NCBI GenBank assembly: GCA_964343195.1
Contig: CAYFIR010000129.1
Coordinates: 1 to 18,692, forward strand
DNA length: 18,692 nt
Direction: 5' to 3'
From: CAYVAP01 sp964343195
GTDB taxonomy: Bacteria > Bacteroidota > Bacteroidia > J057
This document shows positions 8,232-16,811 of this stretch, one piece after another. Numbering within the stretch: the stretch's first letter is position 1; each line of letters starts with the position of its first letter. A program made the position numbers and the translations under genes. The notes under the pieces are model-generated. The model was not told the DNA's origin. It made no database searches and worked only from the letters and a program-made list of their open reading frames with translations.

Positions 8232-8333
8232 TCAATTTTAAATAAGTGGACAGAGGTTTTCAGGTATGCGGTATAAGGCACTGACCTTCAAACTTATGCC
8301 GAATCCCTTATTCCGATTTCCTTTTGTCCCCTC

Positions 8334-11048
8334 CTAATTAAACAACTCATCGAAGGTAACCTGGAAGTAGTACGTCGCCCCGACGGTCGGGCCACCGTAG
8401 ATGGGGGTGTAAGCTTCATTGAACAGGTTGGTCGCTCCAAATTTCACCAGGCACTTCGCTGGGCGCAGGTGGTAAAAGATGGCGGCATCGACTACCTGCC
8501 GATCTGGGATTTCGGTCTGAATGGCAGGTGCATGGAAAGTGTAGCTGCTCAGCCAGCGATAATCGAGCTGAAAGCCAAGGTCGGCGATCAGGTTCTGGTT
8601 GCCTAGGGAAACCTTGGCCATGTGCTCGGGAAAGTTGAAGCCGGGATGGTAGTTTTCATTGGCGGAGGTAGCTGCATCTGCGTCAAATCCTGAGTAGGTG
8701 TAGCTCCCCTTTAGGTGAAAGTCACCCGGTAGGGCGGCATCGAGTCCGAGGGTGCTGCCCCAGGCATAGACGGTCTGAGGTACGTTTACCAGCGTCAGGA
8801 ATGGCAGGCCAGCCTGTGGGCTCATGCTCAGTTGGGTGGTCGTAAAATCCTGGTACCAATTGTAGTAGCCACTCGCATCGAAATACACCTTTTTAAACAG
8901 CAGGGTGCGATAGCCGACCTCGACAGAGGTGATCTGTTCCTGTCGAAGGAAGCTCAGGTTGGCGGGTTGCAAGAGGCTTGCGTCATCTCCACCCGCAGCG
9001 AGAAATGCCTGGTAAGAAGCCTGGGTAACCAGTGATTCGTAGATCTCTTCACCAGTCAGAATTTGTTCATCGCCCAGTTTGTACTGATAGTTTTCGACGT
9101 TGCGACGGGCATTGCCCAGGTAAACTGATTGTCCCTCCTCAAAGGCAACATAGAGGTCCTGATTGGCAGGATTGCGAAATCCGCTCTGCACCGATGCCCG
9201 GATTTTGTGCTGACGACTGGCACCGAGATTGGCCACCACCGATGCGCGCGGCGAAACCCTGCCCTGAAACTCCTGGTGTTTGTCGTAGCGCAGCGATCCC
9301 CTCAGGTGCAGGCGCTCGTTCCAAAGCCAGCGATCAGCCTGTACATAAACTCCCATTTCTACGACTGGAATGGCTGCATTGAAGCCCGTAACCCCATCAT
9401 TGTACACGTGCCCCTGCGAAGAAAGCAGGTGCCGACGCAGGTTGCCACCCACCTGAACGTTCATCCATTCGATCTGCTCACTCAGTTGATAATTGGCCTC
9501 TACCTGCGAAATGCTCGACTCATAGACGACCGCTGACCCGGCCGGAAAATCCAGTGGCAGGGACCGTGTCCAGTTGAGGATGGCAGGCGTTCCGCGAAAC
9601 GGCCCGTCGCTCACTCCTCGGTCGGCAAATTCACGTGCAGCGCGGTGGCTACCTCCAGCAATACCCGGAACTTCGCCCCGGTAAGCCGTTCCATAGTCAT
9701 TGCCCCACTCGGTACCGGGCTTTTGGGTCTCCTGGATCACCGCTCCAGCGCGCAGCAAGGAATAGCCATCGCCGGGATTGTCCTGCCCGTGGTAGGCCCG
9801 CACGAAGAAGTTGTCTCCTTTGAGCTCCAGCTTATGGTAATGAGTCTGGTAGTCCTGAAAGGGGTAGAAATCATTGGAGCGGATAATCGCGTCGGATTTG
9901 GCGTAGCGAAAGTCATAGTTTGCCTCAACATCTGGCGAAATGCGGTAGTGCAGAGACGCCTGCACCCCGACCTGTTGCACCTTGGGGTCCAGTAATTCTG
10001 CCTCAGGAATCCCGCTGCGGTTGATGGGCGTCAGCGCCCCATTTCCCTCCAGATCTACCAAAGCCTGGGCTTCGTCCCCATAGACATTCACGGCGTCATA
10101 ATTGGGGTGAAAGGGATCGCGATCCAGAAGTTCAGCCTGCCGGGAAGCATTTTCATGCGTGATCAACTGGGAGGCGTCATTGGCCTGCCACTCACTCCCA
10201 CCGAGGTAGGTAACGTTGACCTTTACCGCCCACTGATCGTTGAAGACTTTGGCAAAACGAAGCCCGACAGACGAGATCGGAGTCTGCGTCTGGTCCTGAC
10301 TGGACATGAAGCCCTGCCGCAGGTAGGCACTCAGCCCGGGATAGTCCCAGGGCGATTTGGTTTGGGTGGACATGAGGCCATTGAAAGCATTGGCACCGTA
10401 AAGCGCAGACCCGGGGCCTGGCACTACCTCGACGCTGCGCACGTCCAGTTCTGATCCTATGAGGGCGTTTCCGACGGCGTAGTTGATGCCAGGTCCGCTG
10501 ATGTCCATGCCATCGATCAGTTGGAGAAATCGCCAGTTTTGCACGTTGCCAAAGCCTCGGGTGTTAGGAGACTGGAAGAGCAGGCTGCTGGTATTGACCA
10601 TCACGCCCGGCAGGGTAGACAGTGATCCGTGAACCTGAGCTGCGGCTTTGTACCGCATGTCCAGTACCTCCAACCGATGGATGGAGACCGGAGCTTCCAG
10701 AATGCGTTCTTCTACCCGCGAGGCTGAAATCACCACGGCATTGGCCAGGGGTTGCTGGGGCATCAGGTGAAGGGTTTTGAAATTGGTCGTATCCGTAATT
10801 TCCAGGGTTTTAGTCCGGAAACCGGCGGATTCCACCTTGAGGGAGATGGGCAGGTCTTCGTCCAGTTCCAGGTCAAAACGTCCATCCCAGTCGGTCAGGG
10901 CCCCTTTGGTAGTGCCTTCTACCACGACGCGGGCACCGATAACGGTCTCGCGGGTGGAGGCGTCGAAGATGCGTCCCTGGAGTTTTACCTGTGAATATGA
11001 ATATAGGAATGAGCAAGTGGCAAATACGAAGAGTAGAAACTGTTTCAT
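8334..11048 (-). CDS. TonB-dependent outer-membrane receptor with carboxypeptidase-D-like N-domain
   Basis: The 904-residue protein has a Sec signal peptide (to about Q20) and a CarboxypepD_reg-like beta-sandwich (22-95, with GRIFDASTRETVIGARVVVEGTTKG). A TonB-box-like segment NAVVISASR comes next (103-111). The plug (about 115-232) includes NTRGFGNVQNWRFLQLIDGMD and VRSVEVVPGPGSALYGANAFNG. A beta-barrel fills the rest and ends in an aromatic-rich strand (YYFQVTFDELFN) suited to BAM insertion. Barrel motifs such as KFGATNLFNEAY near the end are typical. It follows the TonB-like gene by 72 nt on the same strand, suggesting a dedicated receptor/transducer pair. There is no SusD partner, so siderophore, cofactor or other small-molecule uptake is as likely as glycan uptake; the substrate is unknown. 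Confidence 0.93.
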   Translation of the reverse strand: MKQFLLFVFATCSFLYSYSQVKLQGRIFDASTRETVIGARVVVEGTTKGALTDWDGRFDLELDEDLPISLKVESAGFRTKTLEITDTTNFKTLHLMPQQPLANAVVISASRVEERILEAPVSIHRLEVLDMRYKAAAQVHGSLSTLPGVMVNTSSLLFQSPNTRGFGNVQNWRFLQLIDGMDISGPGINYAVGNALIGSELDVRSVEVVPGPGSALYGANAFNGLMSTQTKSPWDYPGLSAYLRQGFMSSQDQTQTPISSVGLRFAKVFNDQWAVKVNVTYLGGSEWQANDASQLITHENASRQAELLDRDPFHPNYDAVNVYGDEAQALVDLEGNGALTPINRSGIPEAELLDPKVQQVGVQASLHYRISPDVEANYDFRYAKSDAIIRSNDFYPFQDYQTHYHKLELKGDNFFVRAYHGQDNPGDGYSLLRAGAVIQETQKPGTEWGNDYGTAYRGEVPGIAGGSHRAAREFADRGVSDGPFRGTPAILNWTRSLPLDFPAGSAVVYESSISQVEANYQLSEQIEWMNVQVGGNLRRHLLSSQGHVYNDGVTGFNAAIPVVEMGVYVQADRWLWNERLHLRGSLRYDKHQEFQGRVSPRASVVANLGASRQHKIRASVQSGFRNPANQDLYVAFEEGQSVYLGNARRNVENYQYKLGDEQILTGEEIYESLVTQASYQAFLAAGGDDASLLQPANLSFLRQEQITSVEVGYRTLLFKKVYFDASGYYNWYQDFTTTQLSMSPQAGLPFLTLVNVPQTVYAWGSTLGLDAALPGDFHLKGSYTYSGFDADAATSANENYHPGFNFPEHMAKVSLGNQNLIADLGFQLDYRWLSSYTFHAPAIQTEIPDRQVVDAAIFYHLRPAKCLVKFGATNLFNEAYTPIYGGPTVGATYYFQVTFDELFN

Positions 11049-11120
11049 TAGGGTCAGGGTGAAATTGGAGAGTTAAGTGTCAGGTGAATGGCAAGAGAAA
11101 TGAGGGTAATGGGGTGGTTA

Positions 11121-12734
11121 TCAGTGGATTTTAAAAGCGATGGGGATGGTGTAAATGACTGGGACAGGCTCTCCGTCCTGGAGGCCGGGATTCCAGCGTG
11201 GCATGTTGCGGACGATGCGCATGGCCTCAGCATCGCAGCCATAGCCGATGCCGCGAGCCAACTTTACATGCGTAATGGAGCCATCAGCTTCAATGACCAT
11301 TTGTAAATAGACTGTGCCCTGAATGCGGTTTTCCCGTGCAAGCTGAGGGTATTGCAGCCGCTCACTGAGGTAGGCAGCCATGGCTTTTTCACCGCCGGGG
11401 AAGGAAGGCATCACTTCGGCGATGGGAATCGGAGCAGAGCCTACGGAGGATTTCTTCGCGGATGTTTCGGCAGTCCTGAAGCTAGGAGCCTCATCGGTTT
11501 CTGGCATCAAAGTCGATTCTACCCTGGTGTCAGTAGCGGGTGTTGGGTCCGGCATGGGGGCCGCCTTGGAGGAAACAACCTGTTCCATATCCGATGTGGC
11601 AGCAGCCTGATGGGATAATCCATCGGGTGCGTCAGGCATCGGTTCGTTCACCGCGGAATTGCCCTGTTCAGCGGGGGGATATTCCACGGTGATTTGCCTA
11701 TTGGCGGTAGCGGAATGCAAAGGCTGATCTGCTTCTACCGAAGTTTTCGTGATTTCTTCTGAATCCTGAGCCTCAAATGAAGCCATTCCGGTTTCCGTAC
11801 TGGCGTTAAACTTGGCCCAGGCTTCCTCATTCGCAGATCTCCCATCGCTGTCTATTGGTTGGGATACCCGCTGAACGCTCGGATGAGCACTTTGCTGAGA
11901 AGGTGTTTCATGGAAAAAGTAGTATCCAGCCATCAGGCCTACCCCCGCCAGCAGAAGGATGACTAGAGGAATGCGCACCCTGGATTGTCCCCAAAAAGGG
12001 GCTTTCTCTACTTTTTCCTGGGCAGCCGCTTCTATATCGGCTTCTACCTGTTTTACCTCCTCCATCAACACTTCAGCAGCAGGCTCAAAGTCCGTGTGGT
12101 AGTGAGAAAGAGCTTTGCGGTAGATCTTGAGCCCATCCTGTGGAGCACCAATCTTCACAGCATTTCTGGCCTGATGAACCATCAGTACATACTGCTGGCC
12201 TTTCCTGCATCTTTCGATTACCTGGCTGAGTTCGGTCTTGTCCACTCCCAAATCCGGCTCGTGGATTTCCAGTACTTCCTGGAAATACCCACGTGCATCT
12301 TTCCAGGATTTAGCGAGGTAGGCGTCGTTTCCTGACTGGATCAATTGCTGCATTTCCAGGGCCGTGCTGGTCTGGCTGAGTTTCCGCTCCAACTCCTCCC
12401 GGCTCATTTGGTAGTCAGGACGATGCAGAGACAGGGCAATCTGAAAAATCTCCTGCGCATTGCTCCATTCCTCGGCCTGGAAAGCCCTTTTACCGACTTG
12501 CACGGCATCCAGAAACTGCTTTTCCCGGGTTGGTAGTTCCTCCAGGCTCTTGATCAGTGACTTCCATTTTTTCAGGAATTTCTCTTCGGGAGGTCCTGTA
12601 GAAAGGAAGCTGTGGATTTCCAGCGTTCTTGCATAAGGATGGGCGTTCCCAGGTTCCAGCCAATGCAGGAGTTCTGCGGCAGCTGTTTGGTGGCCCTGGG
12701 ATTCTGCCAGATCAGATAGGTAATGAAGTTCCAT
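11121..12734 (-). CDS. TonB-like energy transducer with cytoplasmic TPR-like domain
   Basis: The 537-residue product has four parts. A helical N-terminal region (1-250) has no signal peptide and contains at least three TPR-like helix pairs (about 75-104, 126-158, 180-212; e.g. GNDAYLAKSWKDARGYFQEVLEIH). A single transmembrane segment follows (about 254-274, RIPLVILLLAGVGLMAGYYFF). A long Ala/Pro/Ser/Glu-rich periplasmic linker (275-438) leads to a C-terminal TonB domain (440-537). That domain carries FPGGEKAMAAYLSERLQYP, IQGTVYLQMVIEADGSI and the final MPRWNPGLQDGEPVPVIYTIPIAF strands. The TonB end is secure. Classical TonB has only a short cytosolic tail, so a 250-residue TPR-type cytoplasmic domain is unusual. 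The ATG at 12734 is preceded in frame by a stop about 40 nt upstream. Upstream lies a decayed transposase, so loss of an original N-terminus cannot be excluded. Confidence 0.85.
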   Translation of the reverse strand: MELHYLSDLAESQGHQTAAAELLHWLEPGNAHPYARTLEIHSFLSTGPPEEKFLKKWKSLIKSLEELPTREKQFLDAVQVGKRAFQAEEWSNAQEIFQIALSLHRPDYQMSREELERKLSQTSTALEMQQLIQSGNDAYLAKSWKDARGYFQEVLEIHEPDLGVDKTELSQVIERCRKGQQYVLMVHQARNAVKIGAPQDGLKIYRKALSHYHTDFEPAAEVLMEEVKQVEADIEAAAQEKVEKAPFWGQSRVRIPLVILLLAGVGLMAGYYFFHETPSQQSAHPSVQRVSQPIDSDGRSANEEAWAKFNASTETGMASFEAQDSEEITKTSVEADQPLHSATANRQITVEYPPAEQGNSAVNEPMPDAPDGLSHQAAATSDMEQVVSSKAAPMPDPTPATDTRVESTLMPETDEAPSFRTAETSAKKSSVGSAPIPIAEVMPSFPGGEKAMAAYLSERLQYPQLARENRIQGTVYLQMVIEADGSITHVKLARGIGYGCDAEAMRIVRNMPRWNPGLQDGEPVPVIYTIPIAFKIH

Positions 12735-12922
12735 TTGCCTGTAGCTTTGGGGAGAATGTAGGTAGGGGTATTAAACCGCAAGACCTACGGAGCTATCGGA
12801 TCAGGTGGACTTCAGCTTGCGCAAATGGATAAGATTTTTTTGTGGATTGCTTGCTTAAAGGTTTTGGCGATCGTTTTACCGGCCATCGTCCTTTCTGTGG
12901 GACAAAACCATCTTGAGAATGA

Positions 12923-13194
12923 GGTTTTTGGGGCTTCTCTACCCTCCGACTGTCGCTCCAGTGGAACCAGTTCCGAGAGGAACTCATCCCCAATCCCATT
13001 GCGAAACCAGGGGTAAAAGTAGCAGTAGACGCTTTTCCACCTGGGGTATCTGCTATCAAGCCTGCGGCATTGAACATTACGTAGCAGGTCCAAAGGATGG
13101 CCTTGACTATCGTTCCTAATGTATGTTTACGAGGCTGATGTAGGGAAATGTATCATTCGATAATTTTCCATTGGAAATCGGTCAGCTCTAGAAA
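12923..13194 (-). pseudogene. Decayed IS5-family transposase, N-terminal fragment
   Basis: Reading on the minus strand from 13194, FLELTDFQWKIIE is interrupted by TGA (13155-13153). The same frame continues as YISLHQPRKHTLGTIVKAILW. After a frameshift near 13065 the homology resumes as CRRLDSRYPRWKSVYCYFYPWFRNGIGDEFLSEL and VPLERQSEGREAPKTS. This is the order and spacing of the N-terminal part of Bacteroidota IS5 transposases (ELTDSQW..., RKRKY.L...V.AI, W..LDSRYPPWQSVYYYF..W...G.W, LER...GRE.PS). No start codon and no catalytic DDE region is preserved. The stop and frameshift make it non-functional. Other short frames over this stretch are shadows of it. Confidence 0.75.
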
Positions 13195-13530
13195 TGGAGT
13201 TTGCAGGACCGGGTGTTTTTGTTGACTACAGGTTATCTGAAAGGTTTCCGTTTGTCCCCACCTCCTAAAGATACTTCTTATAGACAGGGAACCCTTACTC
13301 CTCCTGTACACGCATCCCCCGACTTCTTTGGTATCATTAATATGGGGGGAGGAGAAATCTGGCGATTCTCCTAATGATTGGAATAGATGAAAAAATGATG
13401 TCAGACGGTTTGGGTCAGATTGCGGTAGAAGTCTTTGTGCAATACCCATTAGACAAGTACCCGGCACCTGTTTGGGAATTGGTTGATCATCACAGTGGGG
13501 AGCACTTAATCCCTGCCTGCTTGGGAAGTC
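13195..13530. other. 336-nt region without a recognisable gene
   Basis: Between the transposase remnant and the end of the ABC ATPase gene I see no supported coding frame. One tight hairpin lies at 13350-13372 (AGGAGAAATC / GATTCTCCT, loop TGGC, one bulged A), 159 nt past the ATPase stop. On the minus strand it is followed by C-rich sequence, not a T-run. Part of this stretch may be the non-coding end of the old insertion sequence, but I could not identify terminal repeats. Confidence 0.5.
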
Positions 13531-14181
13531 TTATGAGATCACCTGAGTACTCCTTTTCAGTTCCACCTGATTGCTCATCTGGTCTTTAAGTCGCTTGTCA
13601 TGGGTCACGATTACCAGTGCGGAACCTGCCTCTTTGGCTGACTCCTGAAGCAGGTTGATCACTTCTGCTGTACTGCTATCATCCAGTGCGGAGGTCGGCT
13701 CATCTGCCAGCAACAGCTGAGGTCGGTTAAGTACGGCCCGTGCTATGGATACGCGCTGCTGTTCACCCAGGCTTAATCTGTAGGCAGATTTCTCCATTTT
13801 ATCCCCTAATCCCAGGCGGTTGAGTAATTCCCGAATCTGATGCTTGTCCTGCTTTTTTCCTGCCAGGTATTGGGCCATCTGTAGATTTTGTCCCACACTT
13901 AGTGCCTGATTGAAGTGCGCCTGCTGAAATACCAGACCGATGTGCTTGCCTCTGAAGTGATCCAGTTGGGAGGTGGATAGTTGGGTCATGTCGGTACCCC
14001 CAACAACAATTTTCCCTGAGAGAGGACGTATCAATCCGGCCAATAGGTGCAACAGCGTGGTTTTTCCTACTCCCGACTGGCCCAGGATGAGCAGCGGTTC
14101 ATCCACCTGCGCATGCAGGTCTGGAAAAGATAGAGAGGGGCCATTGTGGTAATCATACAGGAGCGAAGTTGTCTGGAGCAT
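13531..14181 (-). CDS. ABC transporter ATP-binding protein, LolD/MacB-type, orphan
   Basis: The ATG at 14181 gives MLQTTSLLYDYHNG, the usual start of this family, and a 216-residue ATPase; a longer frame reaches 14259 but adds non-conserved residues. All ATPase motifs are present: Walker A GQSGVGKT (34-41), Q-loop Q86, signature LSLGEQQR (136-143), Walker B LLLADEP (156-162), D-loop SALDD and H194 in VTHD. Length and signature fit the LolD/FtsE/MacB subfamily, which drives lipoprotein release, division-linked hydrolase control or mechanical export. These ATPases act with an FtsX/MacB-like permease, but no permease gene lies on either side in this window. The gene is divergent from the MerC-domain gene, with 188 nt between the two start codons. 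Confidence 0.9.
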   Translation of the reverse strand: MLQTTSLLYDYHNGPSLSFPDLHAQVDEPLLILGQSGVGKTTLLHLLAGLIRPLSGKIVVGGTDMTQLSTSQLDHFRGKHIGLVFQQAHFNQALSVGQNLQMAQYLAGKKQDKHQIRELLNRLGLGDKMEKSAYRLSLGEQQRVSIARAVLNRPQLLLADEPTSALDDSSTAEVINLLQESAKEAGSALVIVTHDKRLKDQMSNQVELKRSTQVIS

Positions 14182-14237
14182 GTAGAGAAGATGAAAAGTA
14201 GGAGTGGGTTGTGCGAAAAATGGAAAGTCTGGATTAG

Positions 14238-14245
14238 CAAAATTA
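14238..14245 (-). promoter_or_regulatory. Candidate -7 element for the ABC ATPase gene
   Basis: TAATTTTG on the minus strand (14245-14238) matches TAnnTTTG exactly and would give a leader of about 50 nt. No TTTG was found 19-21 nt upstream, so the assignment is weak. Confidence 0.33.
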
Positions 14246-14277
14246 CCTACAATATACAACGTCTTTGTGAAAATGAC

Positions 14278-14309
14278 TTGGAGTTGAGGAGGGTTCTTGA
14301 TTATTTTTG
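14278..14309 (+). promoter_or_regulatory. Bacteroidota-type promoter of the MerC-domain gene
   Basis: CTTG (TTG at 14278-14280) is followed after 21 nt by TATTTTTG (14302-14309), matching TTTG-N19-21-TAnnTTTG. Transcription would start near 14316, about 55 nt before the ATG at 14370. Confidence 0.55.
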
Positions 14310-14323
14310 CAACAGTTTTGCAA
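14307..14323. promoter_or_regulatory. TTGCAA-N5-TTGCAA dyad, possible metal-regulator (Zur/Fur-like) site
   Basis: TTGCAACAGTTTTGCAA contains two copies of the palindrome TTGCAA separated by CAGTT. The first half-site overlaps the -7 element and the second covers the predicted start of transcription, the position expected of a repressor operator. MerC-domain genes in this phylum are, from memory, often near Fur-family regulators; assignment to Zur is inference. Confidence 0.4.
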
Positions 14324-14369
14324 TCAGGTCGTTTGTCCTAAAAGAACCGATTTCCCACTTCCATACTCC

Positions 14370-14825
14370 ATGTCCCAACCTCGATCTCGATCATTTCTAG
14401 CAGATTATACTGGTATCATCGCTGCCTTCGTTTGCCTGATTCATTGTCTGGCGGCTCCTGTTTTGCTGGGGGCCACTGCAGGAATGCAAGGACACGAGCA
14501 CCATGCTGATACTCCGTGGTATTTGCACCACTTCTGGGACTATATATTCCTGGCGATTGGGTTTTTGGCTGTAAGATATTCTGCTAATCACACCCCTCTC
14601 AAGTGGATGAAAGGGTTGCTTTGGTTCTCTTTCCTTGCACTGGGGATGTCCATTTTTCTGGAGCATTATTCAGAGGTGTTCCGCAATCTGGTTTACGTTG
14701 CTTCGTCGTTGCTGATTGGGTCTCATCTGTACAACATGCGCAATCTTTGGCGTCGCACCTCTCCTGATGATTCAGAAGGGTTTGACCCCCTTACACAGCC
14801 TGTCAATCAGGCTGAAGTGCTTTAG
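14370..14825 (+). CDS. MerC-domain membrane protein
   Basis: The ATG at 14370 gives a 151-residue protein with four hydrophobic segments (about 14-36, 52-70, 82-98, 107-122). The first carries C22-L-I-H-C26, the metal-binding cysteine signature of MerC, followed by APVLL. A histidine cluster (H42, H44, H45, then HH at 53-54) sits in the first loop, and the last helix ends GSHLYNMRNLWRR as in Bacteroidota MerC-domain proteins. Classical MerC moves Hg(II) across the inner membrane in mer operons. There are no other mer genes here, and the second cysteine pair of classical MerC is absent. A role with another soft metal such as zinc or copper is therefore more likely than mercury resistance. Its promoter and the TTGCAA dyad suggest metal-responsive control. 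Confidence 0.85.
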   Translation: MSQPRSRSFLADYTGIIAAFVCLIHCLAAPVLLGATAGMQGHEHHADTPWYLHHFWDYIFLAIGFLAVRYSANHTPLKWMKGLLWFSFLALGMSIFLEHYSEVFRNLVYVASSLLIGSHLYNMRNLWRRTSPDDSEGFDPLTQPVNQAEVL

Positions 14826-14897
14826 ACCTGGATTTGTAGTTAAAAGCAGGCGTGTCCTTGCGGGTAGCGGATTCACACAGCCTCGGTTACGTCTTCT

Positions 14898-16811
14898 CTA
14901 CTGATTATTGTTAGCTGCCTGGTAGGCAGGCAGTTCTGCAATATCCCAGCGATAAAGACGGAAATGCCCTTGGCGCTTGACTTCCTTCATCCCATATCGC
15001 TCAATAATCTGATGGCAGTTTTGCAACAGGTCCCAGGCGGGCTGTAACTGATTGCCAGTGAGTTCGCGGGTGCCATTGTAGAAATTCTCATCATACAGCA
15101 CCAGGATGGGCCGCCGATCAAGGTTGGCAAGTAATTCGGGAGAAATGCCCTGGCCCGTGCTGTCGCCCTGTAACAGGCTGATCAGTTGCATCCCATGCTC
15201 CTGATTGCCCCTGGCAAACTTACTCGTGATCAGCGGTATCTCTCCCCAGTACTGTAGCTGAAAAGTATGCGTGACCATGTCGTCAAAGCCATCTACTGCA
15301 TAGTGGTTGTCGCCTACGCCTTCGTGAAAATAGGGGATCGGCAAAGCTGCCTGGTATTCACGGAGGGCAACTCCTTCGATCAATTCGTCTATGTGAGAAA
15401 GCTCTCGATTATAGAGCAGGTTGTCTCGCTGTAGCTTATGTGCGTGCCGAAAGCCATCCTTGGTGTCGATGACCAGCATGACCAGCAGGCCCAGGGCGAT
15501 TATGCGGACCCAGGTGGCATTCTGGGTGCGGAGCCAGCGATCGTAGAGGTAAATGGCCAGCAGGTTAAACCACCAGAATCCGATAAATCCAAAGCGGCTC
15601 ACGTCCCGAAACTGAGTGATGCGGTCGGTGATTTTGTGGAGGTAGAAAAAGAGGTTGAGGTAGTTGTTGAGGATATAGGTCTGGTTCCAGATGTAGATTC
15701 TTTCGCCCAGCGAAATAAAAATGGAGACCAGAGCTCCGACTCCCAGCCAGCGGAAAAATGGGCCGTAAGCGTCTTTGCGGAGGAAGTATCGCACCGATAC
15801 GCTGTACTTTCGCTTGAACCAGTAGGTCAGCAACAGGATGACGGCAAAAAACAGAGCGAAGTTACCTAGGTAGGCGTGTGCCCCATAGCTGACGATCTCC
15901 CGGTCTTCGATGATGAACCGAATGGAATTCCAGCGGTGAGAACTGTAATAGCCAGATAGTTCAAACACCCAGCGGTCCCACCCATAGCCTTCGCCTTTGG
16001 GAATGCGATCAGCGAAGTAGCCATCTGTCAGGCGTACCAGCCCCATGACGACAATCCAGGGAGATACCGAAGTGGTGAGTCCATAGCCTACTACCGGTAT
16101 GATGTCACGGTGTTGGCGCCAGAGGAAGATCAGATAGGCAAGCAGCGCAAATCCCAGTACCACGGTGGTCAGCGGCAGATAATACAGGTGGAAAAAGGCC
16201 GTGAGCGAGATGAGCACCGCAAAGCTGACAGCTCCCCGGTAGTCCGTGCGGCCCGCTTCATGAGCCTGGAAGAGCCTGATCGCAGTGTAGATGGTCAGCA
16301 GGAATGGCCAGGAATAGGACAGGTTCATCTGCCCACCAGCTAGCTTGATGATCTCGCCATTGATCCAGGCCAGGGCAATGGAGAAGAAAAAGATCCGCCA
16401 GCCTTTGACGTCCAGCCTGCGCAGGATCAGGAATATCAGGAAGGTGCTGAGCAGTCTCCCCAGGATGATGAAGTAGTTGAACACATCGACGGCGTGGTCG
16501 CTGATGTCCGTGACATAGGTGGAAAAAAGGCGCGTAATAAAGGCCAGCATGGGCGTCCCATCGGTGTAGAGGAGGTATTCTCCGTATGGATAGCCGACTT
16601 CCTCGACCTTGAGCCAGCTTTGGTCGGGCGACTGCGACACGTAGGCCTGGAAGAAGTAGTACTGCCGCATGCCATCATAGAAATTGGCAAACATGTACTG
16701 CCCCGGCTCCTTGAACATGTCATCAAAGGTGAAAAACAGGATCACCGACTGGGTGGCCAGCAGTAGCACCAACCAGTAACCCGGTCTCCATCGATCTCTC
16801 AAACTTGCCAT
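14898..16811 (-). CDS. Polytopic membrane protein, GT-C glycosyltransferase-like
   Basis: The 637-residue protein has roughly ten to twelve hydrophobic segments from residue 12 to about 465, and a soluble C-terminal domain of about 170 residues. The first large loop carries NFYDGMRQYYFFQAYV (43-58) and GYPYGEYLLYTDGTPMLAF (73-91). These acidic motifs, right after the first transmembrane helix, are characteristic of GT-C enzymes that use polyprenyl-phosphate sugars. Later hydrophobic blocks include FFHLYYLPLTTVVLGFALLA and LFFYLHKITDRITQFRDVSRFGF. I do not recognise a specific family. No cell-wall or polysaccharide genes lie nearby, and the gene is convergent with MerC with a 72-nt gap. The ATG at 16811 sits in the loop of an 8-bp hairpin. 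A transfer role in lipid, glycan or protein glycosylation is inference. Confidence 0.75.
   Translation of the reverse strand: MASLRDRWRPGYWLVLLLATQSVILFFTFDDMFKEPGQYMFANFYDGMRQYYFFQAYVSQSPDQSWLKVEEVGYPYGEYLLYTDGTPMLAFITRLFSTYVTDISDHAVDVFNYFIILGRLLSTFLIFLILRRLDVKGWRIFFFSIALAWINGEIIKLAGGQMNLSYSWPFLLTIYTAIRLFQAHEAGRTDYRGAVSFAVLISLTAFFHLYYLPLTTVVLGFALLAYLIFLWRQHRDIIPVVGYGLTTSVSPWIVVMGLVRLTDGYFADRIPKGEGYGWDRWVFELSGYYSSHRWNSIRFIIEDREIVSYGAHAYLGNFALFFAVILLLTYWFKRKYSVSVRYFLRKDAYGPFFRWLGVGALVSIFISLGERIYIWNQTYILNNYLNLFFYLHKITDRITQFRDVSRFGFIGFWWFNLLAIYLYDRWLRTQNATWVRIIALGLLVMLVIDTKDGFRHAHKLQRDNLLYNRELSHIDELIEGVALREYQAALPIPYFHEGVGDNHYAVDGFDDMVTHTFQLQYWGEIPLITSKFARGNQEHGMQLISLLQGDSTGQGISPELLANLDRRPILVLYDENFYNGTRELTGNQLQPAWDLLQNCHQIIERYGMKEVKRQGHFRLYRWDIAELPAYQAANNNQ

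Noticed and set aside
8289..8296. TAAGTTTG on the minus strand, an exact TAnnTTTG match upstream of the kinase gene
   Set aside because: No -33 TTTG at the right distance, and the candidate terminator at 8195-8231 lies between it and the kinase gene.
12825..13016. Plus-strand frame with an N-terminal hydrophobic stretch that looks like a signal peptide
   Set aside because: It lies antisense across the decayed IS5 transposase and its downstream flank, and its C-terminal half has no protein-like character.
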